DNA of 64,000 nt from Holtermannia corniformis (GCA_001599935.1 BCIJ01000012.1:39500-103499), one strand, 5' to 3'; positions 44,711-56,241 are shown, counted from the stretch's first letter. Notes: generated by a model from the letters alone, not told the origin. A program made the numbers and translations.

Positions 44711-47700
44711 TTACGAGTTCACCTGGGGGCGTGAGCGCGGTTCCATCGTGCCGATCAAACTCACCTTGTTCTTCACTGTCGTCAAAAACTGCGCATAGCT
44801 CGGCATCGAGTCCATCCGGTCCTCGATCAATAGACTGAGAGCCCAGCTGCGGAGCGCGGGCTCGGCGTCCGACTTGACAACGTACAAGTGCGGTCGGTAA
44901 ACGCCACGACGGAGCTCGCGTGTCTTTGCGACAATGGCGTTGACGCGCCGCGAAAAGTCATTGTCCAGTAGCGGCAGCGTGTACTGCGCGAGTCAGCCCA
45001 GTCGGCAAGTCAGTGTGCGACCCACCTTGCCGCCGGTGAGCTCGGCATATGACGAGAGATCAAAGACGTCTTGGATGAGCTGCGGTATAGCCTCGTGCCC
45101 GATCCACAGGAAGATGTTCTGGCCGTCTTCGATCAGGAACAGACCGTGTCTTTCGAGACGCTCGCTCGTGAGGTTCATGGCTGTTGGGAGAATGACGCCG
45201 TGCTCGCCGATATTGCCGGCCTGTGTTGTCAGTCTACTTTCATCGAGGAGCAGCTTACACACCTGTGAAGACATGTTGTGAAGCGAGTAGAAGCGAGGGT
45301 GGATAAAAGCCATGAGTGATTCGGACGGCAACGTCGTGAACAGCGCTTGCGCATAGGCTCTCAAGTCGGGCGGCAACGAGGCGCCCTCCCGGAGCGCAAC
45401 CTGCGCTACGTCAGCCCTATCGCGCCACTGCGGTCTACTCACATGCTTGACGAGACCACAGGCCAACAGCGGCAACAGCTTGAGATTGTCCGGTGCGGCC
45501 AGCTGTGCACTCGCCCCCGAACCAGCGCTTGTGATCTGGTTCTTGTAGACGCCGAGCATCTCGGCCAAGCGGTTGGTGACGAGGTTGCGGGCGTCTTCGA
45601 GCGTGCCCGACATGCAGCGTTCGACAGCCTTGTTGGCGAGGAAGGTTGCGATCGCGACCTGATCGGCAGACGCGTAGAGCTCGGCGATGGAATCGGTGGT
45701 GGGCAAAGCCATTGTAAGCACACGAATGCGGCGTTCGCCTGCAAGCTGTCAGCGCGGCCAAAGGCAGCCAGAGTACCCACCATAGCACGTCGTGTGGAGG
45801 ATAGCCGTCTGGAGCACCACAAAGCTGCTCTTGATATCGTCCTCGAGCTGAAGCTCGATCGTGTACGACTGGTCGCTCGGAACGGCAGGGAGGGCGAGCA
45901 GATCGGTCGAGCGGATGAAAAAGTTGCCGTGGAAAGCCGACATGCGGATTCCTCGAGAAGCACGCACGCGGATGACAGCCTCGAGCCCGATCGGCATGGC
46001 GAGCACCTTGCCAAACTCGGTTGCAAACTTGATCGCATCTTCAGAGCGCGCAGCACTGAACCCGGGGTAGAGGTAGACCTGACCGGCAGTGTATCGCGGC
46101 AGACACGCTGAGGAGTCAGCTGCAGCTCAAGATGCAGTAGCCACTCACAAAGCGTTGCCACGTCCGTGTAGCCTTTGCTGAAGAGGAACATGTCGACCGA
46201 CACTTGGTGCTTGGAGCACTCGATCGCAAACGTCTTGTAGAAGCCCGATGCAGCCTGGAGCAATGACGACTCCTTGCTCGTGCCCTGGAGCTTGGGGTCA
46301 TCGCGCGCCTTGAGAGCACCACTGCCGATTGTCGGGAGCGTCGACGAGAGGGCGATGATCTTGCCGCCAATCTTGCCCTGTACGATATTAGCCCTGACTG
46401 GCCTTTGGCAACACACGTACAATCAGCTGGTGAGCGGCCTCGAGGGCCGAGCCGAGCGCGTTGCCGACCGTGTGCGAGTCTTGGAACATGTCGCTCAAGC
46501 GCGAGAGCAGCGACTCGATCGCAGGGCGCGACTCTGTCAAGTTGACCAGCAGATCGACCGGCTTTGGCAGGAACACGTCGGTCAAGTCGGACACGACGAG
46601 CATGGAAGCTTCAGCAGCGCCAGCCTGGGTATCGTCAGCCTGTTCATGCCGAGCACCCGCAACGTACGGGAAGGGAGAAGAAGTGGAGCGAGGTCGAGAC
46701 GGCAATGATGGCAATCTTGGTACGCTGGTCCGCGTTGGGAATGTTGTCGAGACTCTCGAGGATTGTGCGCGCGGCGGTTGCGACCATGCCTGCTAGGTAA
46801 GCTTTGTATTGTGGGCTCGATGCTCTACACACCCGACTGGACGGCCTCGGACGAGACGTCGATGATGAAAGCATACACTGGCGGCTGCGGTGGGCGAACC
46901 TAGATCATGTCAGCTCGGGTCAATCACCCCATGTTACTCACCATATACTCTGTCGGGGCAATGTACTCGACGACACTGTGGTTGAGCTCTGCGCGCTCCC
47001 ATCGGTCGGCCGCCATGTTTTCGCGCTGGTTCCAGTCGAACAGTTGCGGGACGTCGTTGGACAGACCACACATGCAGCACTTCCACCGGTTCCCGCCCTC
47101 GATAAACGTCACAAACGGGTTAATGTACGCGCGGCAGCGACGGCAGCGCGCAATGCAGTTGTCCTCGATGACGGGTACGGGCGCCTGCAAGGTCAGTCAC
47201 GGTGAAGACAGGCTAGGGACTCACATCACCGAGCGACTCGCGCACGCTGCGATAGGGGGTGAGAACGAGCGCGAACGGAAGCTTGCTCTTGTTCAGCAGG
47301 CTCTGCGTCTTGGGCAGCGTGTTGAGCGTGCAGCGCTTGTACGAGGGGTCAGGGTTGACGTGTGTAGATTGGGTCACGGAAGCCTGGGCATGTCAGCCGC
47401 AGTCATCATGCAGGGAACCTACATTCGCAGGGAGGTAGATTGGGGGAGGAGGCTGTTCGAGGCCAGTAATGTCCGGTTGGAGGCCGATCAAGTTGAGCGT
47501 CTGGACCGCATGAAGCTAGACTGTCAGCGCCATGCCATGCTAACCCGCCAGCCCACCTTGACGTCCTGGGCATAACCCTGGGCGCCGGCCATGTTCATCT
47601 GCGAGAACTGGCCAGTGACAGCGGCAACGCCTTGATGCGCCTGAGGTTGCTGATGCTGCTGTGCGAGGTAGGGCTGTTGACCCTGCAGGCCTGGCGAGAA

Positions 47701-48183
47701 GTACTCTGGCTGCTGAGCCTGGCCTGGCACAAACACGCCGCCTTGACCTTGAGCGGCAGCATCGTGGGACGGGTAGGGTTGCTGCTGGGGGTATTGTTGC
47801 TGCTGAGCTACCGGGTCGAACGCTTGAGTGTTGTACGCTTGCTGGATCTGCGCGGTCGGGTACTGGCGCCGACGCGAGGGAGCTGGCCCTGCTGGCGGTG
47901 CACCAGCCGGGTATGCAGACTGCGATGGCGGCTCCCACTGTGACCGTCCAGTTGCCTGGTCTGCGCGGTTGTTAGTGCTGATCAAAGCCTTTACTGCTAC
48001 CCACCAATGTAGATGTACTGCTGCGCCGACTGATCCCTACGCCGCGATCAGCACTCGATCGACCGCCCGGGCGCTGCGACAAGCTTCTTGCTGGACAACT
48101 ACGAAGCGAGCGAGCAGCACGCCATGATGCATCACTCACCATCGCGATTCCCAGCCTGGAGGGAGTTGGGCGTTGGCGCTCAT
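44711..48183 (-). CDS. SEC24: SEC24 COPII cargo adaptor with N-terminal WW domain
   Basis: Minus-strand gene from ATG 48183 to TAA 44711-44713. The SEC24 part selects cargo for COPII vesicles at the ER. Seen: a Gln/Pro-rich linker, [27 protein letters not shown], a zinc finger ([14 protein letters not shown] with CCMCG), VYAFIIDVS, later regions with DLPPTD-type and PLPLLDND-like sequences, and a gelsolin-like end ([14 protein letters not shown]). Before this, the first exons encode LPPGWESRW, then [18 protein letters not shown], which is a complete WW domain pattern with both Trp and the GR turn. A WW domain is not part of yeast Sec24. Confidence 0.9.
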
Positions 48184-48816
48184 GGCCAGTAAGCTGGTGC
48201 CACCGACTCTAGCTCAATCTCGACCGGTGCTGCACGGATTTCGCCCGTTTTTTCGCCGAATCGCGTCTCTTGGGCACTAGCTACGCGTCCAGACAGTCGA
48301 TGCTGCTTGCTCGAGCAGACGATGGCGAGTTGCGAGCTGCTGTTGGGGATGGTCAAGACGACATAGCGTGGCAGTGACGAGGCAGTCTCGGCGTGTCGGC
48401 GTTACGTGCCAAGGGGGTTTGTGGTTAACCCCTTGGTGGCGAGTGGCTGTGAGGGATAGCTAGGGCGAGGCAGTGGTGTGTTTGATGGCAAGTGCTGATG
48501 GCAGGACTCTTCCAGGGCCTTTCTTGGCTGCTGTGGTAGATTACAGAGGGTTAAACGAAGTAGTCGAAGCACGCCAACTGCAGCGAAGCGCGGGTAGCCG
48601 GCCTTCTGTACCAGCGGAGTCGACTCCCTATACTTGCTAAAGTGCAAAGCGCTTCAACCGCTGCAAAGTTGCACCTTGGTACTGTGCCTACTACCCGTCA
48701 CCCGGATGGCCAATTGCGGTTCGCGAAGGCGGTTCAACAAGGGAATTGATTGACCGCCCAACACAAGCTTGGTATAAAGCCTGCAAAGCGTCGGTGCCCA
48801 AAACACCTTCGCCACA
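48184..48816. other. Intergenic, TATA box near the end
   Basis: 633 bp with no convincing gene. It separates the SEC24 promoter from the family C array. TATAAA at 48773-48778 lies 38 bp before the ATG at 48817. Confidence 0.5.
48773..48778 (+). promoter_or_regulatory. TATA box of family C copy 1
   Basis: TATAAA within GGTATAAAGC, 38 bp before the ATG. Confidence 0.5.
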
Positions 48817-49116
48817 ATGAGCCAAGAGCGCATCCCTTTCCGTACACAGCAAGAACTCTGGAACCAGTTTGTGACTGATCAAGTCAAGCTCGACGGGGGT
48901 CACCACGACATGGTCATTACCGATCGCCAAGGACGCCAGTGGCACGCTTGGACGACTCAAGACAGCTCGCGCGTTGCCGCCCAGCTGTGCAATCGTAAAG
49001 ACTGGGAGGAGAGCCAAGCGCACGGTAGCAAGAACAGTGCTCCGGACCCAGAGTATGCCTATGTTTTGGAAGCGTACATATCAGAGGTAGCACCGCGATT
49101 GACGCCAACGACGTAG
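48817..49116 (+). CDS. Small intronless protein, family C (copy 1)
   Basis: 99 residues, no signal peptide. The core is LDGGHHDMVITDRQGRQWHAWTTQDSSRVAAQLC, then DPEYAYVLEAYISEV. The other two copies share TD-x2-GR-x-W-x-AWT, an Ala-rich helix and DP-x-(Y/H)-x2-V-x-(E/D)-Y. The TD..GR.W.AWT segment looks like a beta hairpin. Unknown family. Confidence 0.75.
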   Translation: MSQERIPFRTQQELWNQFVTDQVKLDGGHHDMVITDRQGRQWHAWTTQDSSRVAAQLCNRKDWEESQAHGSKNSAPDPEYAYVLEAYISEVAPRLTPTT

Positions 49117-49338
49117 AGCTGGCGGCGCTTGGATCTCGCCAGGAGTAAAGGGAATCTCTAGTAGTCACGGCGATACGTTGAGCCCATCGGGTTGATTGTT
49201 ATTGTCCACCTCGCTTGCGCTTGCATCCACGGAAGTCGGCCGTACAGCGCGCACTTGAATGTCCGCTCCTGTGATCACCCTTTGTGCGGTTGGCAAAGGT
49301 CCACCGGCGCTTCGGCATCGGGTATCGTTGTCGACTAG

Positions 49339-49345
49339 CATAAAG
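49339..49345 (+). promoter_or_regulatory. TATA box of family C copy 2
   Basis: CATAAAG, 38 bp before the ATG at 49384. The spacing equals that of copy 1 and supports this start over the ATG at 49360. Confidence 0.5.
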
Positions 49346-49383
49346 CGGACGACGTGAGGATGAGCGTGCACAGCGCGCTCACG

Positions 49384-49659
49384 ATGTCCGCACAGAGCAA
49401 CCACGAGTCATTGCAGCTCGAAGAGATCCGGACTGACGCCGGTGGCGTCTGCTACGAGTTCCGCGATACCGAGGGACGCGGTTGGAAGGCTTGGACGGTG
49501 GCTGGGAGGCACAAGGCCGAACTGGCTTCGTACACGGATTACTTGCAGTCGTTGAGCGCGAACGGTAGCATGAAGCAGGACCCAAGACACGACGAGGTGA
49601 TTTCAGAGTATAAAAGCATTGTAGAGGCCAGGGGCGCCAAGCGCAAGGCGGATGATTGA
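49384..49659 (+). CDS. Small intronless protein, family C (copy 2)
   Basis: 91 residues from the ATG at 49384; an ATG at 49360 would add eight. The core is FRDTEGRGWKAWTVAGRHKAELASYTDYLQ, then DPRHDEVISEYKSIV, aligning with copies 1 and 3. The tail is basic (RGAKRKADD) and could act as a nuclear signal; that is a guess. Confidence 0.75.
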   Translation: MSAQSNHESLQLEEIRTDAGGVCYEFRDTEGRGWKAWTVAGRHKAELASYTDYLQSLSANGSMKQDPRHDEVISEYKSIVEARGAKRKADD

Positions 49660-49864
49660 AGCCGACGTTGTGACGAGGTGATGCTTGTGTCGATGCGATC
49701 GCCTTCCTTTAGTATGCGATCGAGCAGCTCATCAAGCGGATGAGATCCAGCAGTGTTCTCGACGCCTTCTTGCGGACCTAGTGAGTCACCTCGCGCTAGA
49801 ACGTCCGTCTGCCCGTCTGCCGTCTGCCTCTAGACCGCTCGCTCAGTCGTCATCTGTGCACAAG

Positions 49865-50116
49865 ATGAGCCCGCAGCAGATCTGGGAGGACATACTCTCG
49901 CGCCAGATGGAGAAAGACGGCGGGCGCGACCGCTGCGCCATCACCGACGGCGATGGACGGACCTGGATTGCGTGGACGACTCGCAGTGGCCAGGTCGCGG
50001 CCGAGATGATATTGTATACCGTCTACTGCACCTATGTGCGCAACAACAATGGCAAGAGTACCAACGATCCACTCTATGTCCAAGTCGTCGACACGTATAT
50101 CACACAGCTAGGGTGA
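49865..50116 (+). CDS. Small intronless protein, family C (copy 3)
   Basis: 83 residues. The core is MEKDGGRDRCAITDGDGRTWIAWTTRSGQVAAEMILYTVYC, then DPLYVQVVDTYITQL. It is nearest to copy 1 (QELWNQFVTDQVKLDGG against QIWEDILSRQMEKDGG). No TATA box seen. The frame is open upstream of the ATG, but a short leader fits the other copies. It converges on the HAD phosphatase gene with a 39-bp gap. Confidence 0.75.
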   Translation: MSPQQIWEDILSRQMEKDGGRDRCAITDGDGRTWIAWTTRSGQVAAEMILYTVYCTYVRNNNGKSTNDPLYVQVVDTYITQLG

Positions 50117-50155
50117 TCGACTATGCATGTCTATACGTTTGCGAGGGCGAGCAGC

Positions 50156-51234
50156 TTATTGCCCGGCTTCGGTCAGGACCTGGGCGACCGACTTGCCGCC
50201 GACGACCTCTTGGACCTTTTCGAGCACCTTGGTGCTGCATGCTGTCAGCTCGGCCTGACGGAGTGCACGTACAAGTCGGTGAACGGGACGTGCTTGATGC
50301 CCTCGCGGGTACAGTAGGTCATGAGATCCGACGCGCCATTCTTCATCTGCTTGCAGAACAGCAGGTCGGCGTGTGCCGCGGCCGAGAGGTCTGAGTGGTC
50401 AGCTCCGTCAGCGTACTCTACGCGCAAGACACACCCGAGACGCCATCACCGCAGAAGAAGAGAGTCGGCTTCGACTCCAAATCGCGGTACGGCAAGATGG
50501 CCTTGCTCTTGTCGTGCCCGAACCCACTGCTCGTCTGAGCCGCGAGTCTGCGTTGGTAGAAGCAAACGCACCTGTCCGGGTGACGGTACACAATCTCCCA
50601 CGTCTCGCCCTTTTGCTCGGGGTCAGTGTAGCGGACGTCGTTGGCGATAATGTCAATCTCGTTGGCCTCGTCGACCGACATGAGGTTGCTCAGCACGGCG
50701 CGGATGATGGGAGCCATGCCGCTGCGCGAGTCAATCACAGTCGATGGTGACTAGCAACTGACCTCGAGACAATGACGACGGGGATCCCGTTGGCTTTGCA
50801 CCAGCTGTAGAACGTCTTGAACCCAGGGTCGAGCTTGATGTCTGTGCTCGTCAGCGCGGCGGATCAGCCGCCGAGCACACTCACTCTGGCGCAGGACATC
50901 CTTGCAGTGCTCATAAGGGTGGTGCACGCTCTCGAGCATCTCGGTGAACGAGTCGCTGTTGATCAGCTCGATCCGACGCCGACTCTTACGCACCGAAAGC
51001 ACAGCTCGCCGTCGAGCACCTTGCGGTTCATCTCGCGTCTGCTCGTCAGCATCGTTCCATTGCCACGGCGGGTCACACACCGGCGCTCGACGCCAAAGCC
51101 AAGGTTGTCAGTCAGGTAGTCGTTGGAGTCCTTGTCGGTGATCGTTCCATCCTGCATCCGTCAGTTCTTTCTGCGTGTTCCAGTCTTCTACCCACCCAAT
51201 CGCTCAGGACGACAAACTTGGCCTTTTGGTCCAT
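50156..51234 (-). CDS. HAD-family phosphatase, YNL010W/PYP1-like
   Basis: Minus-strand gene from ATG 51234. The start MDQKAKFVVLSDWDGTIT has the catalytic DxDGT motif (split by an intron). SDYLTDNLGFG-like sequence, GIPVVIVSRGM or similar with the second-motif Ser region, KSKAILPYRDL and FFCGDGVSDLSAAAHADLLF (motif 4) follow. The order and sequence resemble the yeast YNL010W group of small-sugar phosphatases. Substrate is inference. The C-terminus ends VVGGKSVAQVLTEAGQ. Confidence 0.85.
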
Positions 51235-51466
51235 CGGAGGGTAAGGCAGCACCGACATTGTGATAGTACAGTGTCGAAGCAGATGCACCGGTCGTTACTT
51301 TTTGTAGGCGGCCATGCGTCAGAGAGATCGACGACTGTCACTCGAGCTACGATAGCCTTGATGCTAAAGCAAGCGTGTGTGCCGCTATCAACAGTCCAGG
51401 CAAACAATCCATCGGTACAAGCGTGACTAGACCCTCTTTCCTGCTCCTTTCCCTCCTCGCTCGACC

Positions 51467-53037
51467 CTAAGCCGCCGGTGCGCTCTTGTAAGCCTATCAA
51501 CGTGTCAGTCGATACTTTGCGCCTTAAGCTACTCACGGCCATCTCGGCATCAAGCTCCTCGGCCGTCTTGGGTGCCGGGCGGGCAGGCTTGGGCGCACGA
51601 GTCTTGCGGCCACTGCAAGGCGTCAGCTGCATCCTCGCACTCGTTTGTCGACTCACGCGGCGGCACCACGAGCAGGCTTGGCTTGCTGACCTCGGGCCTG
51701 GGCTTGGGCGACGGGCGCGGGCGCGACGCGTTGAGTGAGCGAGATCTTTGCCGGGTCAAAGACAATCTCGACCTTCATTGGGCGTTCTGGTGGGTGATGG
51801 CGTACGTGTGACAATGTGATGTATGATGTTGGTTTGTGCGGAGTTGTAGATGAGGTACGAGAGACGTATGACCGTCAGCGAGGGTTGCGGTTGCGTAGAG
51901 TCGAAATGACGCGGTCCAGACCGTGCTCGAGCCGGCATCGGAAGGACCACATCGGGCGCAGGTCGCACAAGTGCCAAAGCAACGCTCGAGACGTGGGGGC
52001 ACAGCGCTGGCGTCCGCGTTGAGCACTGATGAACCGCGGCGTCTTGCTTTGCGGCAGCCGGCGCTGTGCTCCACCTGTCACTCGCCTTGTAGCAAAGTCG
52101 TGTCCAGTGCCGTTCAACCGACCGTACCACGAGCCGTCCCAGCGGTGTAGTCAGAGCGTTGAGACAGCCGAGACGGCCGACGCTAGCCTGTGTGCGCGTC
52201 GTATCGCGCTGCGCAGTGCGTACCATTCGCACTCGAGTTGCCCATCGGACCAGCGTACAGCCAAATCTTGGCAGCCAGCTAGTGATCGCCCTTGCAGCAC
52301 CTCAGCCGACCCAAACCCAACGCGATCGTGATCGCGCCCATGCTCGAGCCCAGAACCCTGCCCTAGCCGAATCAGTAAAGAAAGCACACTGACTGTTGTC
52401 GATCATCCGGTTGTTGTCTGTCCACGTCAGCGACCGCCTTGTAGATGACAACCGACGCACACGCGGCATGAGCCTTGTTGCCGTTGCCCTTGTCCTTGAA
52501 GATGACGGTCGCGGTGCCGGTCGAGGTCCCGTTCCGGTTGTACACGAGCTGAACAGACTTGACGGGGCCAACGGTCGACTGCATGAGATCCTGTCGACGC
52601 GTCAGCCGGTTGGAGAATTTCACGCGTGTGAGAACCGACCCGGATCTGAGCCTCGTCGACGTCGGTCGGCAAGTTTGAGATGATGACCTTGACGGCCTCG
52701 GCTTGGGTTGGTTGGATGGCAGCGGCGGCGGCTTTGGGAGCAGCGGTACCGGGTGCGGCACCGGCATAGCGCGCGCGGGCTGAACCGGCGGCGGCGGCGG
52801 CGGCGGCGGCGGGACGCGAAGAACCAGCACCGGCACCGCGGCGAGCACCACCACGACCTCCTCGAGGAGCACGAGGACGGGCCTTGATGATCTGACGACG
52901 TGTCAGTTTGTGAGAAGAGTGGATGGATGGAAGGTATCGCCGCCCGCGGAATGTGGTTCGCGACGCGTGCGTGCACCACTCGTCCACCGCGTATGGCTAA
53001 CCTGGTCGAGCGGCTGGTCAATCTCCATGGCGGACAT
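51467..53037 (-). CDS. YRA1: YRA1/ALY mRNA export adaptor with a 607-nt intron
   Basis: Minus-strand gene from ATG 53037 to TAG 51467-51469. It recruits Mex67 to mRNA. The N-terminus MSAMEIDQPLDQ is the conserved N-box. An RGG-like and poly-Ala region follows, then an RRM (VKVIISNLPTDVDEAQIRDLM, VQLVYNRNGTSTGTATVIF) and YNNRMIDNKRPMKVEIVFDP, with C-box AEELDAEMAAYKSAPA at the end. A 24-nt exon at 52394-52417 is followed by an intron of 607 nt (51787-52393), about 15 times the usual size. Yeast YRA1 also has one long, autoregulatory intron. Confidence 0.9.
51787..52393 (-). other. Long intron of YRA1
   Basis: GTCAGT donor at 52393 and CACCAG acceptor ending at 51787. It joins DN to KRPMKVEIV in frame. 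No snoRNA or ORF with a recognisable domain was seen in it. Confidence 0.8.
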
Positions 53038-53348
53038 GTTGTAGTGCTTGATGTAGGTGGTAGTTTGTGAGAACAAGGCGAGGTGATGAAAGGGAGCGAT
53101 CTGGTCGGTTGATACGTTTGCAGGGGTTGACTGCGCACAGACTGACGTGGCCGCAGCACCAAACGACCATGACCATGTTCGAGCTGGTTTCGTCGGTCAT
53201 TCCCAACAGTGCACGTCTCACAGATGCATTAGGATGAAGGCGGTACAACTTGACGTCTCTATCATACCAGTCGTCTCGGTCGTCTCAGTCATAGCTACCT
53301 TGCACGTCCACGTCCGTCCCTCATCTCGCTCCAGTGCCTACAGTCTCA
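53038..53348. other. Intergenic, nothing recognised
   Basis: 311 bp between the 5' end of YRA1 and the 3' end of the P-loop gene. It must hold the YRA1 promoter. Confidence 0.5.
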
Positions 53349-55210
53349 TCAAGCACCCACGGGTGGCTCCGTGCCAGCCAGAGGGGCGGACATGGTGAAC
53401 GTGTAGTTTGACAGATCCATGTTGGTGCCGTATTGCCGTCGCAGGGCTTTGACACGTTCATCAGACTATCGGTGTGAGCCCATCCGATCCAACAACACGG
53501 ACAAGATGACTCACATCGTCGTCCGTGTCGAACCCTGATAATTTGATCACGGCATAGCCAACATGCACGGTTCTCATTCCGTGTCCGGGCACAGAAAGGG
53601 TTCTGCCCTTGGTCCAAAACTTGTGCGTGACAGATTTGCCAATCTGTTCGGTTGGGACGACGAATACGAGAACGGGCTCCGTTGGGTTGTTGCAGTGGTC
53701 CCGGCGCGCGAGTACCGACTTGATTCCTGCGCCGGTGATCTCGTGCGACTTGGCGACGGTAAATTTAAAGAAGATGAGCTGCTTGACAACCTCGGCGGCC
53801 TCGATGCCGGTGCTCTTGTACCTCATCATCGCGTCCCAGTCAGGGTGCCTACTCGAGACGGGGACAAGGAGCTCGTTCCAGCCGAGGTCGAGGTCGTCAT
53901 TCACGTCCAAGATTAGACGCGGGGGCCTAAGGATGGATGGTAGCGAAACCGAAAAGTTGACGTTCTGGAAGTAAAGTTGGAGTGGCTCATGGCGCTGTTG
54001 CAGTCGCTTCACGCCATACGCCTCGTAGATTACGCCTGCGACTCCCGACACTGGCGTGATGCGTGACAGCCACGCTTTGTCGAGGCTCTCGAGTTGGTTG
54101 AGCACAAACCACTGCAAGACCAGCGAGAGGAAGGGGGTCGGGACGAAAAGCGAGAACATCGGCCGGAGATACGACCTCGCTTGCTTGGGTACCACGAAAA
54201 AGACCCTGTGAAAGCCGGATTCTTGCGCACGAGACGGAGCCAACGTCGCGCCGGCGTGCGTCGTCTGCAGCTGGCCGAACGCGACGATTTGCTCGACATC
54301 TTGAATGAGATCCTCAAAGTCGTTGTAGAGGTTGCCCGTCTTGATAACGCCTTCCCGTGCGAAGATGTCTCGCGGACAAGGGCCAACGAGGCCAAAAAGC
54401 TCTTCGGGTGTATAGCGATCGAGATGTGCAGTACGTTGAGAAACCTTGCGATGCGGCTTGTGAAAGATCTTTCTCACGGCGCTAGAATCATCAGCCATGA
54501 TGCAGATTGGTGCGGAAATGACTTACACGAGCTTTTTGAACTCGACCAGATTCCAAAGCTGCATGACCACTACTTTGGCCGACAAGTTCTTGGTGATGGA
54601 GCCATAGTTCTCGAGCGCCGGCGATGCCGCGAGCACAATCCATGGTGCACACGACTGCTGCAACCTCTTGGAGTAAGGATCACGTCTGACTAGCGAGGCA
54701 TCGACCAAGGTGAGCATGCCGCTGCGGTACACAAAGTTGATTTCCGAGTAGAGGCGGCACGAGACACCTCCCGCGGCTTCTTCGTCGAACATAATGTACG
54801 CGGGCTCGTCACCGATCCAGACGTCGGTGGCAATGAAAGGGATCTTTGCCTGCAGTGCGCGAATGAGAAGGTAGTATAGCAGATATGTCTTTCCTAGCAG
54901 CACTGTCAGCCTGCCGCACACGGCAGCAACGAGTGATCGCCTCACCGATCCCGGGATGACCACATACACAGAGTCCGCCGGCCTCCATGCCCCGCGTTTC
55001 ATACCCGTCCTCGACGAGATCCCACATCCTGACATACTCGTCACGCACAACTACCCTGTCGCCGGGCGTCATGGTCCAAACTGCTTCTGTTGGGTCTGCG
55101 AGTACTTTGACTTGACCATCAGGTGTCGAGACATGCTCGAACGGGTCTTGGTTTCCCGTCCAATATTTCTGATACAGCTGGATGCACCAGGCAGGCGCTA
55201 CCGGTGGCAT
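53349..55210 (-). CDS. Crinkler/RHS-like P-loop NTPase (copy 2)
   Basis: Minus-strand exons 54946-55210, 54527-54893, 53515-54481 and 53349-53465; 571 residues. Start ATG 55210. Walker A is GHPGIGKTY, with the intron at the same place as in copy 1 at 23 kb. A Walker B-like LTLVDAS, VVVMQLWNLVEFKKL, YTPEELFGLVGPCPRDIF, FFKFTVAKSHEITGAGI and LVFVVPTEQIG follow. Exon 3 is 967 nt in both copies, and intron positions agree, so they are true paralogues. The end has YGTNMDLSNYTF against YGTNIDLEKFTQ in copy 1. No signal peptide. Confidence 0.75.
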
Positions 55211-55511
55211 CCCTGGCTGCTTGGACGGGTCCACGATCAGTGAGGATAGTGATCTTGGCCACTGACCCCTCGCTCATACGGCGTTATGGCACCATCTCGT
55301 TCTTGACATTCTTCTCCGCCCCTCTCTATGTGCTCTGTACCGTCGCCCTCGTCTGGCCGTTCTAGAGTAGATCCGCACGGATGCATCGCCATTCTACGCT
55401 CTCGGAACACTCGGCCAATCTCAAGCGAGTGCCACATGCCTAACTGCCATTGCAAGGGGATGGTGTGTGCTGCATACACAACCGTGGTCATCGTCTAGCT
55501 GATTGCGCGCG
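55211..55511. other. Intergenic, nothing recognised
   Basis: 301 bp upstream of copy 2 and next to the decayed copy 3. Confidence 0.4.
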
Positions 55512-56199
55512 TCACACGATGATCAGAGACACGGCTTTGTGTGGGACGACATAGACAACCATGGGTTCCGATCGGTTGTCGTAGTACCCTGAATCCGGTC
55601 TGTACAGCTTATCGACGGCGAACTTGAACAAGGTGCCGTGGTGTACCCTAGCCAAGCTCTTTGCATTCGTACGTCCCAGTCGGGCTGGGTGAGCGACTCG
55701 GGGAACACGAGCCGGTTCCAACCTGGCATTTGCGCTTCGTGGAAGAAACTGCATCTTCCCACAGCGTTGGGCTTCGAGTCGTTGGTCGGCAGTCGGTGTG
55801 TCACGCTTCTCCAGCTGTTCGATGCCATGCACTCTGTACACTGCCCATGTCACCCCCGGTGCTCGTAGAGGATTCGACAGCCAAGCGCGGTTCCGGAAAA
55901 GCTGTTCTTGGCTCAAACCATCAGACTGTCGGGATGAAGAGCTTGTACACCGACTTCCAGAGCGGCCTCGCATGCTCCGGCTCTACAAACAATACATTGT
56001 GAAAGTCGAGGTGTCTTGAGAGAGTGCCTTGGTACACTAGGAGGTTGCCAGTCTTCACCTCGCCTTCCCAGCCGAAGATAACCCGCAGACAAGGGCCAAC
56101 GAGGCCAAACAGGTCTTTGGCCGTGTATCGAGCTTGAGCTCCAGTGACGGCGGCGCGACCGGTCGCAGCGGCCATCGAGTCGAGCTTGACCAGTCCCAT
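55512..56199 (-). pseudogene. Decayed Crinkler/RHS-like gene (copy 3)
   Basis: The minus strand has YTAKDLFGLVGPCLRVIFGWEGEVKTGNL, matching copy 2 closely, then a stop after KLFIPTV. Homology continues in other frames: WLSNPLRAPGVTWAVYRVHGIEQLEKR, WNRLVFPESLTQPDWDVRM, and LFKFAVDKLYRP with VVYVVPHKAVSL. At least two frame breaks are visible. The whole N-terminal NTPase part, with Walker A, is missing. Confidence 0.75.
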
Positions 56200-56241
56200 C
56201 AGTCGTGTATACAGGATATCGATACATTGCAGTTGATACGA

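Noticed and set aside
48402..48647. 81-residue antisense frame between SEC24 and family C
   Set aside because: Composition is irregular and it has neither TATA box nor similarity to the small-gene families.
54094..54693. 199-residue frame antisense to the second P-loop gene
   Set aside because: Shadow of exon 3 on the opposite strand; it contains none of the family motifs.
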